From NCBI RefSeq assembly GCF_963662255.1, contig NC_085048.1, positions 101,228,229 through 101,292,228 on the forward strand: a DNA stretch of 64,000 nt. The letters run 5' to 3'. Under the pieces are notes generated by a model. That model was given only the letters and a program-made list of their open reading frames with translations. It made no database searches and was not told the DNA's origin. The stretch is from Cinclus cinclus. Lineage: Eukaryota > Chordata > Aves > Passeriformes > Cinclidae. This document shows, one piece after another, positions 52,901-64,000 of the stretch. A program made the position numbers and the translations under genes. Every line of letters begins with the position of its first letter. Within the stretch, counting starts at the first letter, position 1.

Positions 52901-55848
52901 CCTTAAAAAATTAAGCAACCTAGTTTTGAAAATAAGTGCTTTATTTTTAAACTTTATTTAAGTAGTTCCTAATAAAATCAGATTTCGTTTCCTGTTGCTG
53001 TTCATATGGTACTCATATGCATTCTTTTGAAACTGCAGTAAACAGAGGGAGGAGAGTAGGAAATGTCATTTGGTGAAATACCTCTGGAAAGACAACCTCT
53101 GTGTAGGTGAAAGTGAAATAACTTTATATGTACCATTCTATAACATTCTATATGTTCCATTTCATAATAATGGCTGTTTTTGCTAAAAATCTTCTGTTTC
53201 TCCTCACACACCTTGTTTTTAAACCCCATTTTCATATTATCTTTTACTGTTAATTGCTTTCAATAATTAATCCATTTCTTTTGGTCTTGTGGGCTTGAGG
53301 AGATGAACACACCACTCACTGTTGCAGTGTTCAGACATCCTCTCTATAAAATCAATGCAAAATCAGCATCATGACTCATTTCTTGGCCTCTTGGGGCAAC
53401 TTCCTTACAACAGCGACAATTTCTTAGTGATCTAAACATGATGTAGCAGAATCTCTTCCCCAGCAGTGTTACACAGGCTCATATTCCCTGGAAAATAAAG
53501 GGTTGAGTATAGTGGTGGTTGTTGCTCAGAGCTGTAACTATGCTTAGAGAGTGGACAGAGTCTCTGTCTCTGCAGTTGAAAAGTAAACTTACTAAATATC
53601 AAGAAAATACAACTTCTGTAGACAATTCTATTTGAAATTTTAGCTATTTCTAATTGGGAATGTCATATTTCTTTCAGTGAGTGTGATTTCAAAAGATGGG
53701 TTCATGGTTAACCCCACTGATCATTTCTGTTTCATTGCTTAGTGGATGAAAGAAAAGAATTGTACAACTTATCTGCTGCCTTAAATTAAGTCTTGAAAAT
53801 GATAAATCACATGCTCATTTTGCTGTATAGATATGTATTAATTTTAATGGGGAGTTCTGTATAATTTGCTTTTTATCTTAGGGTCAGTGGAGTATAGGCT
53901 GGAAAACATGGTAAATCATGGAAAATTATAGACAATTTTTCTCTCTGTGCTCAGAAGAAAAAGGAGGAGCAGCAAGGGAGTTATACTGGGATAAAGTGGA
54001 CCATGAGGACAAGTGAATCATGCCACATTCACTGGCATGTTGATACCAAGATAACATCAAGTATATGTCATAACTTTTTTACCTTATGACTTTTTCTGTT
54101 TGTGTGGTGATTTCTTGGACAGCCAAAGGCAGGTTCCAAATCACTCCCTATTGTCCCAAAAGATGGGACAATTAAGGGCTGGCACTGCAAGCTGCCCCAT
54201 ACATCCCAACTCTGTCACTGTTTCTAACAGCCAAGGAACAAAGCTACAGCACAGAGCATGTGGCTCTCAGCCCACCTGTGGTGCTTTCTGCTCCTCCTTT
54301 AGCATGCACCACTGTCACTTTCCCCTGGAGACAAAAGGTTTTATTTAATAATGAGTTGTGTTGGAAAAGAAAAAAAAGGTGCATTTTATCATGTTTTGTG
54401 CTTGTCAGAGGTGTTTTTATTTACTTTGAAGTCAGTTGAATCCTGAAACAAGCCTGGATTCTCTTTGTGTTTCCTCCCTAAGCGCAGCCTCGGTAATTTA
54501 TATGGATATTTTATTGTTAAATATCAAGGTATTTTAATTAGCTGCAAATTTACATTCCACATTTTCCCATCATAGATTGTCACAGAAAAAATAATTCTCA
54601 AAATATATCTCAGATCAAAATACAGTGTATAAATTTGAGGAAGTTCACATATTCTATGATTGGAGGCTAAGAAATTTACCTACTATGACAAAGAGTTTTT
54701 AAGTTGTAAATGCAACCTATTTTAATGATAAAGTATTAGCAAATAATTTCAGAAAGCTATGTTTTCTGTCATTATTGTATGTCTATGATGGACTCCATGT
54801 ATAGTTACTGGAGCATATACATGGAACATTTTTTCTCATTTTGAATTTGTTAAATATTACTTGAGCAAAGCAGGAAAGATTTTTTACAATTTTCATGCTA
54901 CAAAATAATTGGGTGATGATAACTTTAGTATAGGGAAAAGTAAAGGAAAAGAGCAATGTTATGAAATGCCACCATTACAGAAATTACCAGCTCATGAAAA
55001 CATGTAAATCCATGCTGGTAACATTTGGCACTCTCAGTTGTTGGAAGTATCCCTTATTCTTGGATTGTTGCTAGAGTTTTCCTCTATTAAAAGTTTATAT
55101 CAAAACTAGAAGTATGTGCCTTGATATATATTTACTAAATATATTTATAAAAGCTGGCACTTTAAAATGATCTAAAATAAAACCTTTTTTTTCTGGAGCA
55201 GGTCATACTGTCAGGACACAAGATTTTATAGTGGTGTGGGTTGGTTCAGCATAGGATTTACAGACTTGAAAATTTGCTACTGCTCATTCAATGAAAGCTA
55301 GATTACAAATGAAAGACTATGTATTCATGTGATATGCAAAGCCTAGGCCTGCCTTGCCAGCTGGTCAGCTGCCAGGTATAAATTACACTGTAGGTATTTT
55401 CATGTAGAATATGGATAACATACTGCAATTTCTGTGTTTAATTTATTAAAGTACAGTGAAAAGCAATATATAGTCAGCATTTGTGTCCTTTAACTGCACA
55501 CTAGGCATATGCTTTTGTTCTAAATGTAATCAAAATTAGGGTATCTCAGATACCACTTAGTGAAATCCATTGGCAAAGGCTACAGTTTTTGTTGTTATGA
55601 CTATATTTTTGCATGTCTTCAAATGAAATGGCTTTGCTGTTACTGCTGATTTTGGCAGTGATGTTCTTTTCCTTGCAGCATGGTGCACAGCTGCGTTGTA
55701 GAACCAGGAATGTGGTAAGGCTGGTGGTACTCCTGCTTTTCAGGTCTGCACTAATAACAGGGAAATAAATCAAAATCATTACTCTGATGTTCTTCCACAT
55801 GTTTCTAACACCTGCTCCATGGTGGCCATGGATAAGGTCTTAAGTCGC

Positions 55849-55884
55849 CCCATGGCTCAGCTCAAAGTCCCATGGCTCAGCTCA
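55849..55884. repeat. Short direct repeat, 16 bp x 2
   Basis: CCCATGGCTCAGCTCA occurs at 55849-55864 and again at 55869-55884, a period of 20 bp. It is a small local duplication. Confidence 0.9.
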
Positions 55885-57819
55885 TGCTGTCTATATCGAC
55901 AGCACTTTTCTTGTGCTGAGAGGAACATCCCACAGGCACAGAATGTCTTGGAAGATCATTATAGCATAGGATATGTGTCTTAGGACAGTTTAAAATAATT
56001 CACATGCAAAACTTCCATTTGGACTCAGTACAGGTATAGTGAGTAGGAAATTATTGCATGATGCCTCCTTCTTACTAAAGTAGCTTAAAAGTTGATGCAA
56101 AGTTATCTTTGAAGATTCAACTGCCAGTCAAAGCAATACCAACCTAATCAGTCATTACAGCATACAGCATTTTAATGACCTGAAGAGCTAAATCTACTTT
56201 TTCATCTTTGACCACATCTCCATGTATTTTATTGCCATTTGAGAAGTCAGGCATTCAAATGATTTTCAAAAATTGGGCATCTACTCCTGAGGGTCAGGAT
56301 GTCTTTATTTTAGCTAGTCCATAAGGAATTTTGAGTTTTAGGGAGATATTTATACCGATATTTATTGTTAGCTGTTGTTGTCTGATCTTTGCTGCATAAA
56401 GGTCATGTGTCACTTTTTAAATTCCTTTAAAATTTGCTTAGTATTCTGTCAATGAGGATATAAGCTCTGTCCAAAGAAAAAGGTTTATCTTATGGTCCTG
56501 ACAAGTATTGAAAGAGCCCAACTATCCTTTGTAATCATGTCAAAATTTGGGTTCTGAGTCTAAATCTGTGGGCTTCTCTAGGCTCTGTATAGTGAGTTAG
56601 AACCCTGAATATTTTTATAGCTATAACCTTGAGCAGTTGTTTTGGGATAGATACCAATAAATATAATGGGTCCACGGGGAACAGACAGACCATTTTCAGA
56701 TTTATTAAGGAGAAAAAAAATCAATAGTCTCCCTGAGGCTTTATAAGTCATGCGTAGTACCAGTAGTTTTATGCAAAGTTGACAATATCATGAAATATAA
56801 ACCCTTGGTTTGGAATTTTACCAGGAATTAAAGTGACATTAAAAAGAAAAGTAAATGTTTTGGCATATGGATTAAGAAGGTGGTTTGTATTTCTTACCGT
56901 TTTGCACTGCAAATTCTTTTCAACTGAGCAAAAAAAAGATGGCTCAGAAAAGATTTAAGAGGTTGGTTCTCAGTCCACATGTCTCATCTGAATTATATCT
57001 TTCACCACCCCCTATTAAATGTGTCTGTCTCTGAGGAATGCTCATTTTATAAATGGTGGGTTGCTGGGGCTGCATTTTGAAACAGCTGTATATGCTATTC
57101 ACCTAATGCATATCAATAGCAATTAAATTGCAAGTAGTCATATCTGTGTACACAACAGTTTTGAGAACTCATCTGATTGCTCCCAATTCTCCCTGACTGT
57201 CTTCCTCTGCACATCCTGGTTTGGTTTTCAGGTTGTTGGTGAGTTTTGTCTCAAAACACAGGGAAGAGAAAAAGGAAATGCACTCAAGTTTAGATATATA
57301 TATCTATATCTAAAACTATCAACTGTTACATGGGTAACACAAATTGCACTGTGTCATGAATTGATATGTGCGTATTGAAAATTGTGCTTCTGTCTTTGGA
57401 GGATTACTTCCATTAAGAGTGACCTGTATTTGTGAGTGAAACAAAGGGAAAATAATTCTGTACTGGTAAAATTGTGGTTTGGTTCTGTCCTTTCAACTAC
57501 AAGTCCAATTTGCAAACCATCTTCTTCTCTTACTACTCCATCAGCATTTTTTCAATTACCATTTTTCATTTTCCCAGACACATTGCAATATATCCAAAGA
57601 GTAACACTGTCCATAGGTGTTTCACTTCTAGTTGCTTTAAAAAGTCTGTTGGCAAGGAATTTGGGATGACTTCTTATGGTACTCTCGTGTTGTGATTGTA
57701 GTCTGTTGTTTGAAGATGAGGAAGATTTCATTGAGGAAGTTTCATATTTATTTTACCGTAGTATAATACAAATTTAGATACCACAGAAAAGATCACATAG
57801 TGAATGCAGGGAATGTTCC

Positions 57820-57850
57820 ATTGAGAAGTATTGAGAAGTATTATACTTCT
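57820..57850. repeat. 10-bp tandem repeat merging into an inverted repeat
   Basis: ATTGAGAAGT occurs twice in tandem (57820-57839). The second copy then forms a perfect 8-bp inverted repeat, AGAAGTAT-T-ATACTTCT (57834-57850). Confidence 0.85.
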
Positions 57851-58532
57851 ACTGTTCCCCAAAAAAGAAACTGTTGTTGCTGCTGGAAAACTGAGAAACA
57901 TAACAGTACATGAAAGATTTTTTCACTCTTTATCTGCAGTATAAAAGACTTAGAGGAGGTACTCGTTTTACATATGGACTGGAAGAGAATCCTGCTTACT
58001 CCTTGTTAGTTATGGTAATAAAGGTATAAATAAGAAGACCTATGTAATCTATACTTGCATCTGTGGAGCAGCTTTCTGCTGGAGCTCGAGGCTGGGTTGC
58101 CCAAGCAGGAGCTGCTGGCTCTGCCTGTGCAGGTCGATTCATGTGGCCAAACCTCCTCCTGCTGCTTCCTACCCCAGCAGACCTTGAGGTGGGCAAGGAG
58201 GGCTGGCTGTTAGACGTGTTCTCCTCCATGGTCACAGACAGATGTGTTGTGAACAGAGGGTAACTGTGTCTCTTCTCATGTGTAAAATGTGTTAAAGAAG
58301 TACACGAACCCATGCTTGGATGCAGTCCTTTGCAGGGATGGGCTTTGTAGGGATGGTTACTTCCACCACCAGTCGTGATGTTCACCCATCCTTTCTGCCT
58401 TGGCTTTGCAGAAGGGAGGGGACTGGAATTCTGCACTTCCCATATTGGGATTTAACCATGTCTGTGATCAAGAAGATTGAATTGTATGAGGCTCTGTTTT
58501 AAATGTAGTGCCTGCTTGTAGTTTATAAATGG

Positions 58533-58566
58533 GAAAAAAAACAAACAAAAAAAAAACAAAACAAAG
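58533..58566. repeat. A-rich (CA5-10) tract
   Basis: A-runs separated by single C, ending in an AAACAAAACAAAGG pattern. Confidence 0.8.
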
Positions 58567-60764
58567 GAGAGAAAAAGTTTCAGCTGTTTGGGACGTGCAC
58601 ATGGTTTGGATATGCACAAGTGGAAATAAATTTAAACCTGCAGTCCCAAAGTAAACAGATATGACTGTGAATATACACAGGGAACAGATCAGTCGAGCTT
58701 TACACAGTCATTTTTCAAGTTAAACATGCTTTAGTGCAACCATAAATTTCATCATATTAATATTTTTATGAGCTGCATTTCATCCATTAATTACTCTGGA
58801 GTTACAGATAGTAACAAGTAAATACAGTGCCAGTTTGCCTGCATGTTGAGTCACTGGAGCCTTCTCTCTCCCCTCCTACACATTGTTTGAGCAAGAGTAA
58901 CAAATTACTGGTATCGTTTCAGACATATTTCAGTGAGATTTTTATTTGACAGTGCAGTTGCCATGATTTCAGGCATTAGTCCAGGCTGCTAATTTCCAAC
59001 TTCAGGTTCAAGGTGGAGGTTCTAGTTTTGAGGATTCAAATGTGTTAATAATGGCAGTTTCTTCACAGTATCTTCACCTATTTTGGGTCAGATTTTACAT
59101 GTACTTGGATCTTGACTCTCACCTTGTAAATAAAAATAATTTCTAAATCTGAAAGATTGTGGTGCTCATGAAGCAATGAAATACACTGAAATTAATATAC
59201 ATTAGAATAATTTACTATAGATTTCAGACAGATTGTCGTACATATGCCATATTACATGCCCTTCTGTTATTTAAAAAAGTCTGGAGTGACTAAGAGCCCT
59301 TTGAGAAAAAGGGTTGCGAAAGAGAGGTCTGCCTTGGGCAAACAAAATCTCGATTCCACAAGAATATTCAGGTGAGGACATGGAGTCTGCTGGGGAGACT
59401 GTGGCCTGCTAAGGATCAGATTCATGCTGTCTTGTCTTTGGGTGCTTAACTGAGGGATCTGCAGATGTGACTGAAGGAGGCACACCCACCTCTCCCTCCT
59501 CCCTCCTGAGGAAGGACAGCTAAATTGATAATTTAGGCGTATTTGGGATAAACACCACCCTTAAGCATGGGCAAAAGACAGTTTATTGTTGGAAAAGTGC
59601 TTTTCGGGGATGGCAGTACATGTTGGACTTGATATATGTCCTGTAACTTTAGAAGGCAATTTAGTGTTTTTCCTGCGTGTACCTGAGGAGTAACAGTCTC
59701 TTTTGAAAGCTTTACTGCTCAGAAGTAGATCACAGCACAGTCCAAGAGCCAATGTAGCTCCCTAAATTTGCTTTTCCTGTTTCAGTCTTATTAGTATTTT
59801 GATCACTAACTTAAAATAATCAGGGCAGACAAGTCCTTGCAGCCATGAAGCAAAGTGCTGGAAGCAGTTGCTGCTTTTGTGAGTGCTGTACCATAGCAAT
59901 CCTGTCTGTGGCATGTACCAAAGCACAGCAATTTGAATTTTGGGAGATGAAGGAACTAGCTCTAGTGTTAGAACCTTAATCTGCAAATGGTACTGAGCTG
60001 TGAATGCAGAGTGACCTTGTTTGCCAGGCAAGGTGCCGTGCCTGAGAGCTGTATAGTAGCTTTCTAATTCTTTTCCAAGAGTAATGACATCTCACATCCA
60101 TGTGTTGATGACAAAATTGCCATGTTTCTAGAAAAGGGATTGAACTGTATTATGTAATCTTTTTCTCTGTCTTCACTCAGAAAGAGATTATATTTGCTTC
60201 AAAACATCATGGTAACAAGAAACTGATTCTGTTAATTTGAGAATAGCATCCTCTCTCTGCTTCAAATACCCAAACCTTTTTTTTTTTGATTGTTATTCAT
60301 TCTTTATGCAGGGAAATCCACTGTTGCCTTTGGTCATTGCAGCTTCTCATATCTTCTACGACTGCTACACTTTAAGACTTTGTCATGCCAATTGAAATAA
60401 AAATTGTATGCTGAATTGGAAATGCTTTATGGTCATTACAGTGGATAAAATATGTTAATGTGTGTAAATGCTCTTCTGAGTGCAGATGCTTGCGCTGAAA
60501 GCATGCTTATCTTAAAGGCTGCATGTCTTTCATTCTTTTATACACACAGTTTATTTTTTTTATTATGTCTAATATTTCAGAAGAGTTTTTAAAGGGGATA
60601 TTGGAAGCTAAGTGAAAAAAAACCCCTCCTTGCTTTTTCATAAACATTCATGGTTTTATTGCAAATCTTATAACTGAATTGCTATTTTCTCTTGAGTTTT
60701 TGTGTGTTCTTCCCTTTTCCCCCCTTTTTTCCCTCTTCCTTTTTGCTTCATTTCATTGCTATAG

Positions 60765-60824
60765 ATTAGCAATGCTAAAGAATGCTTGGTTGGCTATGCC
60801 ATGATATGCTTCACATCAAATCTG
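60765..60824 (+). other. Possible cryptic (poison) exon in MACROD2 intron
   Basis: A long pyrimidine tract (about 60707-60745) precedes an acceptor-like TTGCTATAG (AG at 60763-60764). A 60-bp segment follows, closed by a donor-like TCTG|gtatgt (GT at 60825). Joined in phase 1 to the known exon, it would complete a Tyr codon and then hit TAG at once, so it would act as a premature stop. It does not match the expected next MACROD2 exon. Pseudo-exons like this are common in large introns, and use is not shown. Confidence 0.2.
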
Positions 60825-63335
60825 GTATGTGAAGTGTTAGTCTGCTAATTTTCATTACATACATTTTATGTATCTTAATAATGTGTGATACACACAAGCG
60901 AATTAAGCAGAGTTAACATGACGACCTATGTAATTCCAAGGTTTAGACTATAAGCTGAAGCATTTATTTGTGTGTTATAGTTATTTAGCTTATAAATAAA
61001 AATATATACACATTGCCTTTGAGGTCAGCAACCACAATATTGCATATATGTTAATTGTGAAGGAAAACATAGAAAGATTTCTGTCAGAACTCACCTCTTA
61101 AATTAATATTCTGAATCCATTGGTCATTTACTTTAAGTGAAACAACGGCTTGGTTCTTATGCGCAGGTGTGAGAGTAGACTAATTCTGGGAATAAATACT
61201 TCAAGGGAAGTGTCTTTTGTTTTATCAGATTCAGTATTTTTTCTCATTGATAAGATGTCATCTTGGTCTTCCTGTTTTTCATGGAACCTCTTTTACGAAA
61301 TGATTAGCAGAAGTGATGCCCGATAAAGCAGAAATAAATGTCTGCTACCAACAGCAGAGCAGTACCATTGCAAATACTGCTGGAAAAACATGTGCAGTAA
61401 AATACACACATACATTTTCCTTACAACAAAATGCGGGCTTATATAATATTATAATCATTAAACATTATTTTTTTAGGTTTTCAAGTCTACACCTGCTGTA
61501 AATTGTTGCACTTTATAATACATAAAGGATGGATGGTGCAGTGTGGCAAGAGCAATGAATTTCACTTTTCCTGCTATGAAACCCACAGAGCCTGGTACCA
61601 ACTGATCATAAATAAATGCCCAGTAAACAGCAATGTCAGTCCCTGTAAGGAGAACTTTGGGGTAGATAAATCAAATCTTGTTTAGGATGTTTTTCTCAGT
61701 AGGAAAGAGATACACAAGTGCTTTCTGGATGTTATTCACTGCTGATTATTCACTGCACAGTTTTATTCCATCTCATTCACTGAATATCAATGTATTAGAC
61801 ATTTAAAATTCAGTCAAATGCTTGGGAGAGAGGGTAAAAATGGCAAAGGATGAGGATATTCAAATCTCTCTGGAGAAGTGAGTATATAAAGCTGAATGCT
61901 GGCAGTACACTGTAATAACAGAGACCTGTAGTTCTTTCCCCCTGGTCAATAACTTAGTCAAAAAGACAGCTTTACATATATTACAACTATATCCTTTAAT
62001 AATGTATTTGTTTTCTGGAGATTTTCACTTCTCCCCCGTCTTTTTTGCCTGTTTTTTATCAGGTGCAATTTGCATTCATGTAACATGTTCCTGTTTGAGT
62101 AACACAGACACAGAGTGCCGTTTATATAACCCATACCTGCCCATGGCTTTCTTTGGGGCAGAGCAGGAATGGGTGTTAAAATCCCAAATTTGCTTGTTAC
62201 TACTTACCATGGATTGCACTGGACAAGGAAAGTATTGTGCAGAAACCTGTGTTTTAGTTTTTTTGCTGAACTTAAAGTTTCTAGTGTTGCTTCTAGGAAA
62301 GCTAAATAAACAGAAACAGAGGTTACAAATTCAGATAATTTCTTGGCCTTTCAGTTGTTTATTCTGTGTATGAACATGGGAATGGAAAATCCAGTTATTT
62401 GTCCCTGGTCACATCTAGGGCCCCAATAGAAAGGGAGGTCTTGAAGAGCTGAGTGTAGGGAAAGATGAATATGCTAATAAAGTGTGTGTTCAGTTAAAAA
62501 GAAATGTTTCTATGTTATATATGCTGGTATGAAATAAAAATTGATGCAAGTCATTCCTAGAAGCAAATAATATTGAAAAGGTATTAAGCACAGGCTATAC
62601 ATCCTCTAGCTTCATGCAGCCTATATCCCAGTGGCATAAAATTCAATGATTCAATCAGGAATGAAACTGAGATGAAGATTTATTCCTCTGCTACAGATGA
62701 GCCATTGTGGAGTGTAGGGCTGTTGTGGTCAAGTCTGGAGTTGGCCATACATGTGTGTATTTTCTAACTGCTTCCCTTCATTAGGATTTTTTTTTAGTTT
62801 CTAGGGGTGTTAGATTTCTGTCTATTCCAATTTCTTTTGCAAGCATGTTTGAAGATAGCAGGTAGTCTAAGAGATGAAGAGCTTCTGAGATGAGTTACAT
62901 ACGTAAAACGTCACAGCATTTATGGCCCTATCGTCAACTCCTTTCTTTCAACAAACAAACCAAATTATAAAACCAATGCATCTGAAGAAATTGCCTCCTT
63001 CTACTTATTTCAAGTACTTTTGAGTGGAAAAGTTCCACCAACACTCATGTGAAACACTTAAATAAAATTGCTCTGGCTGTTTGAGCTCAGATGTGGTGCT
63101 AACAAAGAGAGTTGTTGAAATAACTTCCTAAATCCTGCAGATGGTTCTCCTGGCTGTTGAAACCGTAGATTTGGACTCACTGAAATGCTTGTCTGTGCCT
63201 TGGCAGATTGGAGGTTTCTCTTCCTTGTTACTTTGGTTATGTTTAGAATGTATCTATGAAGTAAAGTTAAAACAGATTGTGACCAAGCTTGCTGCAAAAG
63301 CCAGCTCTATGACCTCTTCTAATGATGAATAATAA

Positions 63336-63360
63336 CATCATCATCATCATCATCATCATC
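63336..63360. repeat. (CAT)8 microsatellite
   Basis: Eight perfect CAT units plus a trailing C, followed by an A-rich stretch. No coding frame is associated. Confidence 0.92.
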
Positions 63361-64000
63361 AATAAAAATACCAACTTCCAGTGCAAGTCTTGCATACTAC
63401 AATGATGCTAAAGTTGATGGCAGAATTAATGTCTTTCACCTATTAATGATAATATGGGTTAATATAATATTACACGGATGAGTAAAATGATTAGTTGTAC
63501 TTTTTAAAAATAAAGGTTAATAGCTAAATATGAATAAGCATAATCTGGACACAACCAAAGTGATAGGAGCTGAAATGCCTTGGCTCACAATATCCTGGAT
63601 GTATATAAAATGAATTCTGGAAGATGACGTGGATATATGGAAGCACAAGAATAAGAGGATTCTTTCCTCTTAATTAAAAATATTTAGGACCTGAATAGGA
63701 AACTTTGAGGGGTTGAAGAGATAGCTACTAAAAATTCTGCCGTGGCTAAATAAATAAAAAACTACAGAAGAGACTATTGGGAAGGAAAAAAGGAGCGCAA
63801 ATAAGGAAGTATTAATTTCATTTGATAGTGGAACAGTGGCAGTTTCACTGATAGTTGGAAATATAAGGGATCTAACAAGAAAGAGGAACAACTGAATTCT
63901 TTTCCTGTCATAAAGATACTGCTTGCCTATCTGGCATACAATTCCTTGATATACATAATGTGGTAAGGGAATGAAGGAAAATGGCATATAAAATGGCCTG

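Larger units (their letters stand above)
28909..64000 (+). other. MACROD2: MACROD2 intron, 5' portion
   Basis: This is 35.1 kb of non-coding DNA downstream of the exon, read as the beginning of the next MACROD2 intron. The following exon should begin by completing a Tyr codon and continue V-I-H-T-V-G-P. No such reading is present, so the intron runs past the right edge. It contains two CR1 3' ends, a perfect 60-bp tandem duplication, simple repeats and a possible cryptic exon, listed separately. Confidence 0.85.
49918..64000. other. Intronic DNA, mostly featureless
   Basis: Unique AT-rich sequence with the small repeats at 55849, 57820, 58533 and 63336 and the possible cryptic exon at 60765. 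A GC-richer patch at 58060-58430 carries the longest open frame in the window (146 codons, - strand). It has no recognisable domain. Confidence 0.6.

Noticed and set aside
62002..62373. A 123-codon hydrophobic, Cys-containing open frame that looks like a secreted or membrane protein
   Set aside because: T-rich DNA read in frame gives Phe/Leu/Cys-rich chance peptides. No known family or conserved spacing recognised.
29925..63360. CRISPR-like regularly spaced repeats among the microsatellites and duplications
   Set aside because: The repeats are directly adjacent without spacers, and the context is vertebrate intron.
1..64000. FLRT3, the gene nested in a MACROD2 intron in other vertebrates
   Set aside because: It would appear as one long uninterrupted leucine-rich-repeat frame of several hundred codons. 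Nothing longer than 146 codons is present.
1..64000. tRNA, rRNA or snoRNA genes
   Set aside because: No B-box-type GGTTCGAATCC sequence with a matching cloverleaf was found, and no convincing C/D or H/ACA pair by eye. A covariance-model scan was not possible here.

Overview
The window looks like vertebrate nuclear DNA, most likely from a bird and probably a songbird. It is AT-rich and CpG-poor, has no bacterial-style gene packing, and contains 3' ends of CR1-type LINEs that finish in the avian (ATTCTRTGA) tail. It also holds a solo LTR whose first bases resemble a family I recall from passerine genomes. The species cannot be fixed from the sequence alone.

Layout. I can support only one coding segment: a 117-bp internal exon at 28792-28908 on the + strand, with a good acceptor and a near-consensus donor. 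Its 39 residues match the macro domain of MACROD2, a mono-ADP-ribosyl hydrolase, and include the Asp and His of the active-site loop. The 28.8 kb before it and the 35.1 kb after it read as two parts of very large MACROD2 introns, in keeping with the giant introns of this gene in other vertebrates. I found no neighbouring MACROD2 exon and no FLRT3, the gene nested in a MACROD2 intron in mammals.

The intronic DNA holds a complete 708-bp solo LTR (25189-25896) flanked by a perfect 5-bp target duplication. It also holds four CR1 3' ends (two clear, two decayed), two precise tandem duplications (48 bp x 2 at 16809 and 60 bp x 2 at 41185), several microsatellites and homopolymers, a C-rich tract that could form a G-quadruplex on the - strand, and some hairpin-capable inverted repeats. 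One 60-bp segment near 60765 looks like a cryptic 'poison' exon.

Almost all open frames in the window are short, AT-rich and repeat-driven, as expected by chance in non-coding DNA. I see no operon, CRISPR array, tRNA, rRNA or new gene system. The most solid results are the MACROD2 exon, the LTR with its target duplication, and the two tandem duplications.
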